A DNA stretch of 7,601 bases from Desulfobacca acetoxidans (GTDB taxonomy: Bacteria > Desulfobacterota > Desulfobaccia > Desulfobaccales > 0-14-0-80-60-11). Below are positions 1 through 6,932 of this stretch, piece after piece. The notes under the pieces were generated by a model. That model saw only the letters and a list, made by a program, of their open reading frames with translations, was not told where the DNA came from and did no database searches. A program made the translations under genes and the position numbers. Numbering within the stretch: the stretch's first letter is position 1; every line of letters begins with the position of its first letter. The stretch covers positions 1-7,601 of the forward strand of contig DZCR01000150.1 of NCBI GenBank assembly GCA_022736495.1, given 5' to 3'.

Positions 1-1143
1 ATGGCCGCAAGAAAAATGGAATCCATCGGCCGCCTGACCGGCGGCATCGCCCATGATTTCAACAATATTTTAGGGGTGATCATCGGGAATGCAGAGCTGG
101 TCCTGGATCAATTGTCCAGGTCCGATGAAATCTATGCCGACATCGAATCCATTCAGTTTGCCGGGAACAAGGCTTCGGAAATTGTGAATCAACTGTTGAG
201 CTTCAGCCGGAATACCCAGATGGATTTAAAACCCGTCCGGCTGGCCGGCCTGCTGGAAGACCTGATGCGGCTGATCAAGTCCACCACCCCGTCCACCATC
301 CGGATTGAAACCGGATTTCAGGATACGGATCTGGTCATCATGGCGGACCAGGTCCAATTGAACCAGGTGTTTTTAAATCTCTGCCTCAACGCGGCCCAGT
401 CCATGGAAAACCGGGACGGGGAAATCCGCCTTTTCTGCCGGGCCGTGGATATCAACGATGAAAATGCAGACCGGTATCCTGAATTAAAACCCGGCCGGCA
501 TATCCGGATATCTGTGGCGGACGACGGCCCCGGCATTGAGCCGGATATCCTGGACAAGATCTTTGACCCCTATTTTACCACCAAAGAATTCGGGAAGGGC
601 TCCGGCATAGGCCTTTCCGTTGTTCACGGCATTGTCAAAAGCCATATGGGGGCCGTGACGGTGATCAGCCGGAAAGGAGAAGGCGCCAGATTTGATCTCC
701 TGTTCCCGGTGGCGGCCCGGGAGCCGGAAACCGTCATGCAGCCGAACCTTTCCATTGAACTGGGGAACCGGGAAAGGGTTTTGCTGGTGGATGACGACGC
801 CATGATCCTGGGTATGATGGACAAAATCCTGAAGCAGCTCCGGTACGAGGTCACCCCCATGGCGGAGCCGGAAAAGGCCCTTGAACTCTTCGAGCAGAAC
901 CCGGATCAATTTGATCTGCTGATCACCGACATGACCATGCCGGATATGTCCGGGCTGGAGCTGGCCCAAAGCATCTGTAAGATCAAGCCCCGGATCCCGG
1001 TGATCATCTGCACGGGCTATAATGACGTTGTGAACGGAAAAACCGCAGAGGACCTGAATGTATCCGCCCTGCTCATGAAACCGGTCCGGGTGAACATACT
1101 GGCCCGTGAGATCAGAATGGCGATCAAAGGCGGAAAACCATAA
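1..1143 (+). CDS. Hybrid sensor histidine kinase, C-terminal part (5' end outside window)
   Basis: This is the transmitter and receiver part of a hybrid two-component kinase. A HisKA helix carries the phosphoacceptor His18 in a GGIAHDFNNIL motif. The HATPase_c domain follows, with N-box Asn126/Asn130, a G1 box DDGPGI at about 174-179, the F-box IFDPYFTTK at 187-195 and a G2 box GSGIGL at 200-205. The C-terminal receiver domain (about 258-375) has the acidic cluster D264-D266, phospho-acceptor Asp310, switch Thr338 and Lys360-Pro361. All catalytic residues are present, so the kinase should be active, autophosphorylating His18 and passing phosphate to Asp310. The ATG at base 1 is probably internal: in this family an input region (PAS, or membrane plus coiled coil) normally precedes KMESIGRLTGG. 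The sensed signal is therefore unknown. No output domain follows the receiver, so phosphate probably moves on to another protein or the receiver tunes the kinase. The gene converges on the transport operon, and nothing visible ties it to that operon. Confidence 0.93.
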   Translation: MAARKMESIGRLTGGIAHDFNNILGVIIGNAELVLDQLSRSDEIYADIESIQFAGNKASEIVNQLLSFSRNTQMDLKPVRLAGLLEDLMRLIKSTTPSTIRIETGFQDTDLVIMADQVQLNQVFLNLCLNAAQSMENRDGEIRLFCRAVDINDENADRYPELKPGRHIRISVADDGPGIEPDILDKIFDPYFTTKEFGKGSGIGLSVVHGIVKSHMGAVTVISRKGEGARFDLLFPVAAREPETVMQPNLSIELGNRERVLLVDDDAMILGMMDKILKQLRYEVTPMAEPEKALELFEQNPDQFDLLITDMTMPDMSGLELAQSICKIKPRIPVIICTGYNDVVNGKTAEDLNVSALLMKPVRVNILAREIRMAIKGGKP

Positions 1144-1169
1144 AAATCAAAATCCCGGCGGGAAAAGAA

Positions 1170-1203
1170 AGGGGGATGCCGCAGCGACCTCAGACATCCC
1201 CCT
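1170..1203 (-). terminator. Rho-independent terminator of the liv operon
   Basis: GGGGGATG (1171-1178) pairs with CATCCCCC (1195-1202), plus an A-T pair at 1170/1203. On the minus-strand transcript two further inner pairs form (a U-G wobble at 1194/1179 and C-G at 1193/1180), giving about 11 pairs in all. The minus-strand stem is followed directly by TTTCTTTT, as expected for intrinsic termination. It lies 15 bases past the stop codon of the binding-protein gene. On the plus strand the tail is poorer (a T-run comes only near 1219-1226), so termination of the kinase gene here is possible but weaker. Confidence 0.8.
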
Positions 1204-1217
1204 GATTTAGACTTGTC

Positions 1218-2375
1218 TTATTTTTGCTGGTCTTTATGCCATTGCGCGGTTTTAACCACCAGCGGCGGCACCAGCCCTTCCCCGTTTTTATCGAACTGGT
1301 ACATGGGGGATCCGACGCCGGGCGTTTTTACATCCTTCAGGTTCTTGATGAAGGAGGCCCTGTTTACTCCGCCGTTTTCAATGACCTTTGCAGCCACTTT
1401 AACGGCATCATACCCATATATGGCGGACAGCGGGGGAAGCCCCTTGTATTTTTCCTCGAACTGCGACACCAGGGTTTTCGCCTCTTCTTTTTTCACATCC
1501 AGGGACAACAGCGATGCAATATGGATATTGTCCAGGTTGTCCGCAAGCTCAAAAAACTTGGGCGCGGTCAAGGCGTCGGGACCGTACAGGGTGACATTCC
1601 ACCCCATATTGCGGACCTGCTTGGCGATCATGCCGCCTTCGTTATAGGTGACAAACAAAAACAGGACATCCGGATTGCTGCTTTTGGCCCGCAGCAGGAC
1701 GGATGAAAAATCCACGTCCTGGCCCGGCGTGATCACATCGTCCGTGGAGATGGTCAGCCCGATCTCCTGGGCCTTGTCCTTGGCATATTTCCGGAGCTGC
1801 TGGCCGTAATCCTGGTTTTCACTGATGACGGCAACGGTTTTCGCCTTGAACTCGTCCCTGGCGGTGGTGACCATGAAATCGGAAATGCTTTTCGTGGTAT
1901 AGGTCAGACGGATCAGGTTATCAAACCCCTGCTCCGTGAGGGTGCTGGCGTTGGAATAGGTGAGGATATTGGCCACGCCGTACCGGTTGAAGATCGGGGT
2001 GGCGGCCAGGGCGCAACTGCTCATGGTCGGTCCCAGGGCGGCCAGGTATTTGCCTGAAGCGATTTTCTTGGCCACATTGGCGGATTCTTTTGGATCACCC
2101 CGGTCGTCAAAGAATTCCAGCTTGAGCTGGTAGCCTTTTAGCGGACCCGAGGCAATCCCGCCGGCGGCATTGATCTCGGCCACCGCGATTTCCTGGCCCC
2201 GCTTGTCATCCAGGCCGTAATCCCCGTATTTGCCGGTGCATGCGTCATATCCGGCAAGAAAAATGGTTTTGCTTTCCGCGTCCACCCCGTCCGCCGACAC
2301 CTTTGCCAGGGCCGGTGAAACACACAGGGCAGCGGCAGCCATCAAACCGAGCAACACTTTTAATCCCTTTTTCAT
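1218..2375 (-). CDS. Periplasmic substrate-binding protein of a Liv-type (HAAT) ABC transporter
   Basis: Secreted solute receptor of the branched-chain amino acid/amide ABC family (Peripla_BP_6, type I periplasmic fold), 385 residues. The N-terminus is a classic Sec signal peptide: MKKGLK, a hydrophobic stretch, then cleavage predicted after ALA at residue 24. Cys18 lies in the signal but not in a lipobox, so the mature protein (about 361 residues) should be soluble in the periplasm. Family features include GQEIAVAEINAAGGI (60-74), FFDDRGDP (88-95), the pocket loop LGPTMSSCALAATP (114-127) and SENQDYG. The mature protein has only two cysteines, Cys46 and Cys121, and both fall in stretches that line the ligand cleft in this family. 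The pocket differs from the E. coli LivK/LivJ motif, so leucine should not be assumed as the ligand. A good AAAGGAG ribosome site precedes the ATG. It is the last gene of the operon, 66 bases after the LivF-like gene. Family is certain; substrate is unknown. Confidence 0.94.
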   Translation of the reverse strand: MKKGLKVLLGLMAAAALCVSPALAKVSADGVDAESKTIFLAGYDACTGKYGDYGLDDKRGQEIAVAEINAAGGIASGPLKGYQLKLEFFDDRGDPKESANVAKKIASGKYLAALGPTMSSCALAATPIFNRYGVANILTYSNASTLTEQGFDNLIRLTYTTKSISDFMVTTARDEFKAKTVAVISENQDYGQQLRKYAKDKAQEIGLTISTDDVITPGQDVDFSSVLLRAKSSNPDVLFLFVTYNEGGMIAKQVRNMGWNVTLYGPDALTAPKFFELADNLDNIHIASLLSLDVKKEEAKTLVSQFEEKYKGLPPLSAIYGYDAVKVAAKVIENGGVNRASFIKNLKDVKTPGVGSPMYQFDKNGEGLVPPLVVKTAQWHKDQQK

Positions 2376-2400
2376 TCCTGTCTCCTTTCGTGATTGTTTA

Positions 2401-2416
2401 CACCCTTTTCAGGGCG
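2401..2416 (-). other. Small GNRA-loop hairpin in the livF-livK intercistronic gap
   Basis: On the transcript CGCCCU and AGGGUG form a 6-pair stem (one G-U wobble) closed by a GAAA tetraloop. It sits 25 bases 5' of the binding-protein start codon and just upstream of its AAAGGAG ribosome site. No U-run follows, so it is not a terminator. It could protect a processed 3' mRNA segment and raise binding-protein yield, but that role is inferred. Confidence 0.45.
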
Positions 2417-2441
2417 GTTAAAATCTATCAGCCATCAACAT

Positions 2442-3149
2442 TTATGCTTCTCCCAGATAACTCTTCCGGATCTCCTCGGAATCCAACAGGTCCGATGACC
2501 GGCCCTGGTGGACGATTTTTCCCAGTTCGATCACATAGGCCCGCTGGGTGATTTTCAGCGCTTTTTTGACATTCTGCTCCACCAGCAGGATGGATAGGCC
2601 GGTCTTGTTCAGTTCCCGGATGGTTCTGAAAATCTGATTGACCAGGACCGGGGCCAGCCCCATGGAGGGTTCATCCAGGAAAAGCAGCTTGGGCCGTTTC
2701 ATCAGCCCCCGCGCAATGGCAAGCATCTGCTGCTCGCCGCCGCTCAGGGTTCCGGCCCTTTGATTTCTCCTCTCGGCCAGGATGGGAAACATCTCGAAAT
2801 ATTTTTCCATGTCCTGCCGGATCTCCTTTTTGTCTTTCCGTCCAAAGGCCCCCATCTGCAGATTGGTGGCCACGGTGCGCTGGGTAAAGACCATCCGCCC
2901 CTCCGGCACATGGGAAATCCCCAGGTTGGCGATTTTTTCAGGGGCCAGGCTGTTCAGGCTCCGGCCTTCAAAGGACATGGTTCCGCCCGTGGCCCGGATC
3001 AGGCCGGAAACGGTTTTCAGAAAGGTAGTTTTACCGGCCCCGTTGGCGCCGATGAGGGCCACAATCTCGCCTTCCCCGATTTCAAGGTCTATTCCGAACA
3101 GGGCCTTGATCTTGCCGTAGCCCGATTCAAGGGAATTTATCTTCAGCAT
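2442..3149 (-). CDS. livF: Liv-type ABC transporter ATP-binding protein (LivF-like)
   Basis: Cytoplasmic ATPase, 235 residues, the usual length for LivF. The nucleotide-binding features are complete: Walker A GANGAGKTT at 34-42, signature LSGGEQ at 135-140 and Walker B LLFLDEP at 155-161 with catalytic Glu160. VPEGRMVF (81-88) stands in the Q-loop position, and VEQN (190-193) replaces the usual switch histidine region. The last two are characteristic of LivF rather than LivG. It should pair with the neighbouring LivG-like ATPase to drive import through the LivHM-like channel. Its ATG overlaps the preceding gene's stop by one base (TAATG), so translation of the two ATPases is probably coupled. 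AAGGAG about 8 bases upstream supports the start. The symbol denotes family position, not a proven leucine substrate. Confidence 0.95.
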   Translation of the reverse strand: MLKINSLESGYGKIKALFGIDLEIGEGEIVALIGANGAGKTTFLKTVSGLIRATGGTMSFEGRSLNSLAPEKIANLGISHVPEGRMVFTQRTVATNLQMGAFGRKDKKEIRQDMEKYFEMFPILAERRNQRAGTLSGGEQQMLAIARGLMKRPKLLFLDEPSMGLAPVLVNQIFRTIRELNKTGLSILLVEQNVKKALKITQRAYVIELGKIVHQGRSSDLLDSEEIRKSYLGEA

Positions 3150-3916
3150 TAAATATCTCCTTCCTCTCCAAGATAGATGGCCTGGACCTCTTTATCCTTC
3201 TGAATTTGGTCCGGGGTTCCCTCCCTGAATTTGGAACCGTTTTCAAGCACGATGAGCCGCCGGGCCACGGACATGATGAACCTCATATTGTGTTCGATGA
3301 CAAAGACCGTGATGCCCTTTTCCTGAAGAACCCGGATAAAATCCGCCAGATCATCCATTTCAACCGGGTTCATGCCGGCGCAGGGCTCGTCCAGCAGCAG
3401 CAGTTGGGGGTCCGACACAATGGCCCGGCAGATCTCAAGCAGCCGCTGTTTTCCATAGGGCAGGTTCTTTGCAAGGGTCTGATGCCGGTCGGCCAGGCGG
3501 GCGATCTCAAGGACGGCCATGGCCTTTTCCCTGGCCTGTTTTTCGATTTTCCGGGTTTTCATGATCCGGGCGTAGACATCCCAGAGGGAGATGGGGATCC
3601 GGCAGTGAAGGCCGATGAGGATATTCTCCAGTACGGAAATATTGGGAAATACCCTCAGGTTCTGGAAGGTTCTGGAAATCCCCTTGGCCGTAATCTCATG
3701 GGCCGGGCGCCCGGTAATATCCTCGCCGCTGAAAACAAACCGTCCCGTGGTGGGGGCATACAATCCGGACAGATTATTGATAAACGTGGTCTTGCCTGAA
3801 CCGTTGGGGCCGATCATCCCGACAATTTCCCCTTTTTCCACAGTGAGACTGACATCATTCAGCGCCACGACCCCGCCGAATTTTTTCCCGATCTGTTCCG
3901 CCGTCAAAAGACTCAT
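3149..3916 (-). CDS. livG: Liv-type ABC transporter ATP-binding protein (LivG-like)
   Basis: Cytoplasmic ATPase, 255 residues, typical of LivG. It has Walker A GPNGSGKTT at 36-44, Q-loop Gln85 in RTFQNLRVF, the LivG-type signature LPYGKQ at 152-157 in place of LSGGQ, Walker B LLLLDEP at 172-178 with catalytic Glu177, the LivG hallmark AGMNPVE just after it, and switch His209 in VIEHNM. It should form a heterodimer with the LivF-like protein. The start is supported by AAGGGG 7 bases upstream of the ATG. It lies 50 bases after the LivM-like gene and overlaps the LivF-like gene by one base. No residue essential for ATP hydrolysis is missing. Confidence 0.95.
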   Translation of the reverse strand: MSLLTAEQIGKKFGGVVALNDVSLTVEKGEIVGMIGPNGSGKTTFINNLSGLYAPTTGRFVFSGEDITGRPAHEITAKGISRTFQNLRVFPNISVLENILIGLHCRIPISLWDVYARIMKTRKIEKQAREKAMAVLEIARLADRHQTLAKNLPYGKQRLLEICRAIVSDPQLLLLDEPCAGMNPVEMDDLADFIRVLQEKGITVFVIEHNMRFIMSVARRLIVLENGSKFREGTPDQIQKDKEVQAIYLGEEGDI

Positions 3917-3966
3917 ATGTTTCCCCTTGAAACTGGTGGTCCTGTTATGAATTTTTTAATTTCCCG

Positions 3967-4965
3967 TTATCCCTTGAATGCCGAGGTGCCGAATATGCCC
4001 TGGGGCCTGAAAAGCAGGACCGCCACCATGATCACGCCGATGATCAGCATCCGGTATTCTGAAATATCGCGGAAATATTCCGTGGCCAGGGTCATGATGA
4101 CCACACCGGCAATGGGCGCCAGAAGAGACCCCATGCCGCCCACAATGACCATGATGATCATGAGGCAGGACTCCTCCAGCCTGAAATTCGAAGGGGTCAC
4201 CGTGGTCTGGTACACGGCCAGATAACTGCCGGCCAGCCCTGCATAGAAACACCCGATGCCGAAAACAATAATTTTGTACAGGGCGGTGTTGATCCCCATG
4301 ACCGAAGCGGCCAGCTCGTCTTCCCGGATGGCGATAAAGGCCCGGCCGAACCTGGAATTCACCAGGAGGGACAGGCTGCCCCAGGTAAAGACCAGAAGCC
4401 CCAGTCCCAGGTAGTAAAAATCAACTTCCGTGCGGATGGACCAGCCCAGCAGCGTTGGAATGGGAATTCCCACGATGCCCATGGCCCCGTTGGTAAAGTC
4501 GATCCAGGCCTGGGCCACCAGCCGGAAAATTTCCCCGAAGGCAATGGTCAGAAGGCAGAAATAATCCCCCCGGACCTTGCGTGTCGGCAGGCCCAGAAGA
4601 ATGCCGAAAAGCAGGGCAATGACACCGGACAGGATCAGGCAGGGCAGAAAGCCGACCCCGTAACGGGTGATGAGAATGGCCGTGGTATACCCGCCCAGGC
4701 CGTAGAAAGCCGCATGCCCCAGGGAGAGAAGCCCGGCATACCCGAGGATCAGGTTCAGCCCCATACAGAGGATGGAAAAAAGGATCATGTAATTGACAAG
4801 CCCCAGGTAATACGTGTTGTCCATCATCTGCGGCAGCGCCAGGCAGAGCACCGGCAGGCCGATCCATGCGGCCGCCTTGAGCTTCCGCCTCCCGGCCCCT
4901 GAATGGGCTCCGCCGTCCTTCATCTTTTCCGCCGGTTCATTGAATTTTTGTTCTGAAATTCCCAT
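3967..4965 (-). CDS. livM: Liv-type ABC transporter permease (LivM-like)
   Basis: Inner-membrane channel subunit of the BPD_transp_2 family, 332 residues. Residues 1-32 are hydrophilic and charged, followed by a series of hydrophobic segments starting near residue 33. The LivM hallmark GLNLILGYAGLLSLGHAAF occupies about 69-87, TNGAMGIVGIP is at about 158-168, and the cytoplasmic coupling loop FGRAFIAIREDELAASVMGI is at about 206-225, where the ATPases dock. It should form the translocation pore with the LivH-like protein. The start is not firmly fixed. The first ATG has AGGG about 9 bases upstream but AAGGA almost touching it, and a second in-frame ATG (residue 15, base 4923) has a weak GGA upstream. 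Either start leaves all membrane segments intact. It begins 34 bases after the LivH-like gene ends. Confidence 0.94.
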   Translation of the reverse strand: MGISEQKFNEPAEKMKDGGAHSGAGRRKLKAAAWIGLPVLCLALPQMMDNTYYLGLVNYMILFSILCMGLNLILGYAGLLSLGHAAFYGLGGYTTAILITRYGVGFLPCLILSGVIALLFGILLGLPTRKVRGDYFCLLTIAFGEIFRLVAQAWIDFTNGAMGIVGIPIPTLLGWSIRTEVDFYYLGLGLLVFTWGSLSLLVNSRFGRAFIAIREDELAASVMGINTALYKIIVFGIGCFYAGLAGSYLAVYQTTVTPSNFRLEESCLMIIMVIVGGMGSLLAPIAGVVIMTLATEYFRDISEYRMLIIGVIMVAVLLFRPQGIFGTSAFKG

Positions 4966-4999
4966 GTCCTTTTTCCCTGTGTGATTTAAAATTGAATGT

Positions 5000-5875
5000 C
5001 TATACCTTGTGCTGCTCCACCGCTCCCATGATGCCGGTGGGTTTCACCAGCAGCACAATGATCAGCAGGAGGAAGGTGATGGGGTCGCGGTAGGAGGATG
5101 AGACATACACCCCGATGAAATTTTCGCAGATCCCGAGAAACATGCCTCCCACAAGAGCGCCGCCGAGACTGCCGATCCCGCCGATCACCGCTGCGGTGAA
5201 GGCGATAATGGTTCCCCGGAATCCCATGGCCAGGGACACGGCGTTATAGGAGGTGGAATAGAGGATGCCGCCCACCACCCCCAGCATGCCGCCGATGAAA
5301 TACACCATGGTAATGGTTTTATTGATGGGAATTCCCATGAGGCTGGCCGTGGGGATATCTTCGGACACGCACAGAATGGCCTTGCCGTAAGGATGGTATT
5401 TCAAAAACAGGGTGAAAAGCACGATGAGGCCCACGGCAATCACCAGGGTGACGATCTGGGTCATGGGGATGGTCAGGCCGAAGAGATGAAAGGCCTGGGC
5501 GCCCATGATGGAGGGAAAGGAAAGCACCTGGTTTCCCCATTTGAGTTCATTGGCGTTCTGGATCACATAGGCGGCCCCGAGGGCGGTGATCATGGAAATC
5601 ATGCGGTGCTGCTCGGACCGCAGCCGCCGGTAGGCGATGATTTCGACAATGGACGCCAGGATCCCGCCCAGGACCGCTGCGATGAGAATGGCCAAAAACG
5701 GATTCAGGTTAAATTTTGCCAGCAGGGTATAACAGATAAAGGTCCCGAATATATAGACATCCCCATGGGCGAAATTCATCAGCTTCAATATGCTGTACAC
5801 CATGCTGTAGCCGATGGTCACCAGCGTATAGATGGCGCCCACCATGATACCGATTAACAAAACGTCGAAAAACAT
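5000..5875 (-). CDS. livH: Liv-type ABC transporter permease (LivH-like)
   Basis: Inner-membrane channel subunit, 291 residues, the usual LivH size. Hydrophobic segments run from the first residues to near the end. The LivH signature LMNFAHGDVYIFGTF is at 32-46, the coupling loop beginning PYGKAILCVSEDIPTASLMG is around 160-180, and the family's glycine-rich AAVIGGIGSLGGALVGG segment lies near the C-terminus. It should partner the LivM-like permease to form the pore. It is the second gene of the operon, 25 bases after the racemase-family gene, with an AAGGA ribosome site in the gap, so the enzyme and transporter are very probably co-transcribed. No truncation or frame break is visible. Confidence 0.95.
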   Translation of the reverse strand: MFFDVLLIGIMVGAIYTLVTIGYSMVYSILKLMNFAHGDVYIFGTFICYTLLAKFNLNPFLAILIAAVLGGILASIVEIIAYRRLRSEQHRMISMITALGAAYVIQNANELKWGNQVLSFPSIMGAQAFHLFGLTIPMTQIVTLVIAVGLIVLFTLFLKYHPYGKAILCVSEDIPTASLMGIPINKTITMVYFIGGMLGVVGGILYSTSYNAVSLAMGFRGTIIAFTAAVIGGIGSLGGALVGGMFLGICENFIGVYVSSSYRDPITFLLLIIVLLVKPTGIMGAVEQHKV

Positions 5876-5900
5876 TGCTTCATCCTTTTTGTATCCGCAC

Positions 5901-6635
5901 CTACATGAACCCGGTAAAGGGGGTTCTCACAAGCGCCGTATGCACGTATTGGATCATGGTAAAAAAATCAAATACCGGAAGTCCGACCGCCTTCTGGACG
6001 GCATGGGCGTAAGGCGGCAGATCGCTGCATTCCAGAAGGATGCTGCCGATGTCCGGGTTGTTTTTCACCAGGGTTAAGGCCACCTCCACCACTTCATCCT
6101 GGATCTTTTGGGAATCCAGGGTTCCTTTTTCCAGGAGAACGGCATCCCTGAATTCCGGCTGGTTTTCCATCCCGGCAATGGCCGTGGGAAGAGTCTCGGG
6201 GATGCCGGCGGATATAAAATGCCTGGCCCGGAGGCAGGTGGAATTGGCCGTGATGATGCCGATCTTTTTCCCGGTGATCTGGTAGATGAAGGGGATCTGC
6301 AGAAGACTTGAGAGAAAGACGGGGATATCCAGGCTTTGGGCCACTTCCTTCTGGAACAGGGCCATGAATCCGCAGGCCCCGGTCACGGCCCGGACCCCGG
6401 CGTGGTAAAGCCTCTGGGCCGCATCGATGAACGGAGAGGCCAGATCCGGGTCCTGTTGGTTCAGGAGCCGGTCAATGGATGCGCCCTCGACCTTCTCATA
6501 CCTGACCGGAAAGGGGAAGGTGCTTGCATTCCCAACATTTCCCGGAATGCAGGGATAAGAGGCATCCAGTATCAGAATCCCGACGGATTCCCCATACCAG
6601 GCCTGTTTTGGTCTGGTCACGGTCCATACTGTCAT
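5901..6635 (-). CDS. Aspartate/glutamate/hydantoin racemase-family enzyme
   Basis: Predicted cytoplasmic cofactor-independent enzyme of the Asp/Glu/hydantoin racemase superfamily, 244 residues from the chosen start. The fold has two pseudo-symmetric halves, each giving one cysteine that acts as acid/base on opposite faces of the substrate. Both are present: Cys88 in TGACGFMALF and Cys203 in LLECSDLPPYA. The KKIGIITAN strand (123-131) opens the second half. Relatives include amino acid racemases, hydantoin racemase, maleate isomerase and arylmalonate decarboxylase. Retention of both cysteines favours racemase-like chemistry over the one-cysteine decarboxylases, but the substrate is open. There is no signal peptide. 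The ATG at 6635 is preferred over an in-frame GTG at 6647 because GGAGG lies 5 bases before the ATG and would fall inside the longer frame. As first gene of the Liv-type operon, it probably acts on the imported compound or its product. Confidence 0.88.
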   Translation of the reverse strand: MTVWTVTRPKQAWYGESVGILILDASYPCIPGNVGNASTFPFPVRYEKVEGASIDRLLNQQDPDLASPFIDAAQRLYHAGVRAVTGACGFMALFQKEVAQSLDIPVFLSSLLQIPFIYQITGKKIGIITANSTCLRARHFISAGIPETLPTAIAGMENQPEFRDAVLLEKGTLDSQKIQDEVVEVALTLVKNNPDIGSILLECSDLPPYAHAVQKAVGLPVFDFFTMIQYVHTALVRTPFTGFM

Positions 6636-6640
6636 GTTCT

Positions 6641-6645
6641 CCTCC
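6641..6645 (-). promoter_or_regulatory. Ribosome binding site that fixes the racemase start
   Basis: GGAGG, read on the minus strand, lies 5 bases before the ATG at 6635. It overlaps the codons that would follow an alternative GTG start at 6647, so the shorter protein beginning MTVWTVTRPK is the better model. Confidence 0.8.
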
Positions 6646-6686
6646 ACTAAAAAACTACAGTAATGTTTTATTAAAATCTCTATAGC

Positions 6687-6699
6687 ATATCATTAATAT
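6687..6699. promoter_or_regulatory. Operator-like palindrome, site A
   Basis: ATATCA-T-TAATAT is one mismatch from the perfect palindrome ATATCA-N-TGATAT. It sits in a longer match to site C: 15 of 17 bases agree between 6683-6699 and 6916-6932, starting TAGCATATCA. Its centre is 58 bases from the racemase start codon. It is inferred to be a binding site for the adjacent GntR-type protein. Confidence 0.55.
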
Positions 6700-6709
6700 C
6701 AGCACTGAC

Positions 6710-6722
6710 ATATCAATGATCA
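6710..6722. promoter_or_regulatory. Operator-like palindrome, site B
   Basis: ATATCA-A-TGATCA has two mismatches to the consensus palindrome in its outer right half and an intact 9-base core ATCAATGAT. The 12-mer CATATCAATGAT (6709-6720) recurs exactly at 6919-6930. Its centre is 23 bases from that of site A, about two helical turns, so proteins on A and B could sit on one face of the DNA. Confidence 0.5.
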
Positions 6723-6874
6723 CATCATGCTGTCAAGCTAATTTTAAGGGCCATTTATCTCTTTTTTACAGCATTCCGGCATTTGGGCGGTTTTGGATTA
6801 AAGCCCTGACAAAAGGCCCTGCTTTCCGGGCTAAAATCAAGATTTCCCTTACCTGGAGAATCACCGAAAAAGAC

Positions 6875-6903
6875 TTGAATTTATTTCCAGGGTAAGATAG
6901 AAC
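6875..6903 (+). promoter_or_regulatory. Candidate promoter of the GntR-type gene
   Basis: TTGAAT (6875-6880) and TAGAAC (6898-6903) each match 4 of 6 consensus bases, with an ideal 17-base spacer. Transcription would start near 6910, just upstream of the palindrome at 6920-6932, so the regulator could block its own early elongation or promoter clearance. Confidence 0.4.
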
Positions 6904-6919
6904 GAAGAATCCATGTAGC

Positions 6920-6932
6920 ATATCAATGATAT
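6920..6932. promoter_or_regulatory. Operator-like palindrome, site C (perfect)
   Basis: ATATCA-A-TGATAT is a perfect 13-base palindrome around a central A. It overlaps a second perfect palindrome, TGATATATCA (6927-6936). It is the best of the three sites and lies 35 bases before the GntR-type start codon, as expected for autoregulation. Confidence 0.6.

Larger units (their letters stand above)
6670..6736 (-). promoter_or_regulatory. Candidate promoter region of the racemase-liv operon
   Basis: A perfect -35 hexamer TTGACA (minus strand, 6736-6731) is followed after 18 bases by a weak -10, TATGTC (6712-6707). A better -10, TTTAAT (6675-6670), lies nearer the gene but lacks a good -35. Both models place the operator-like sites at 6687-6722 within or against the promoter, consistent with repression by a bound regulator. 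The exact transcription start is undecided. Confidence 0.35.

Noticed and set aside
484..969. 161-codon open frame on the minus strand inside the kinase gene
   Set aside because: It lies fully antisense to a kinase with intact motifs. The translation has no recognisable domain and is rich in His, Gly and Gln, typical of a mirror frame in GC-rich coding DNA.
1153..1163. Short TCCC-GGC-GGGA stem next to the main terminator
   Set aside because: It has only four pairs with a three-base loop. A T-rich stretch follows it on the minus strand, but it is too weak to call separately from the hairpin at 1170-1203.
1213..1706. Two overlapping plus-strand open frames opposite the binding-protein gene
   Set aside because: The minus-strand gene has a signal peptide, a ribosome site and family motifs through this stretch; the plus-strand frames have none.
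3206..3799. 197-codon open frame on the plus strand
   Set aside because: It is antisense to the LivG-like ATPase, whose Walker and signature motifs fix the real frame. There is no recognisable family, and the composition is that of a shadow frame.
6800..6832. Possible riboswitch or attenuator made of the AAAGCCCTG/AAAGGCCCTG repeats and AGCCC/GGGCT
   Set aside because: It has only one 5-pair stem, no T-run and no conserved core that I recognise. It lies upstream of both candidate promoters, so it would probably not be in either transcript.
6834..6845. AAATC-AA-GATTT inverted repeat in the intergenic region
   Set aside because: A two-base loop cannot form a stable hairpin. The sequence does not match the three operator-like sites and is easily expected by chance in AT-rich DNA.
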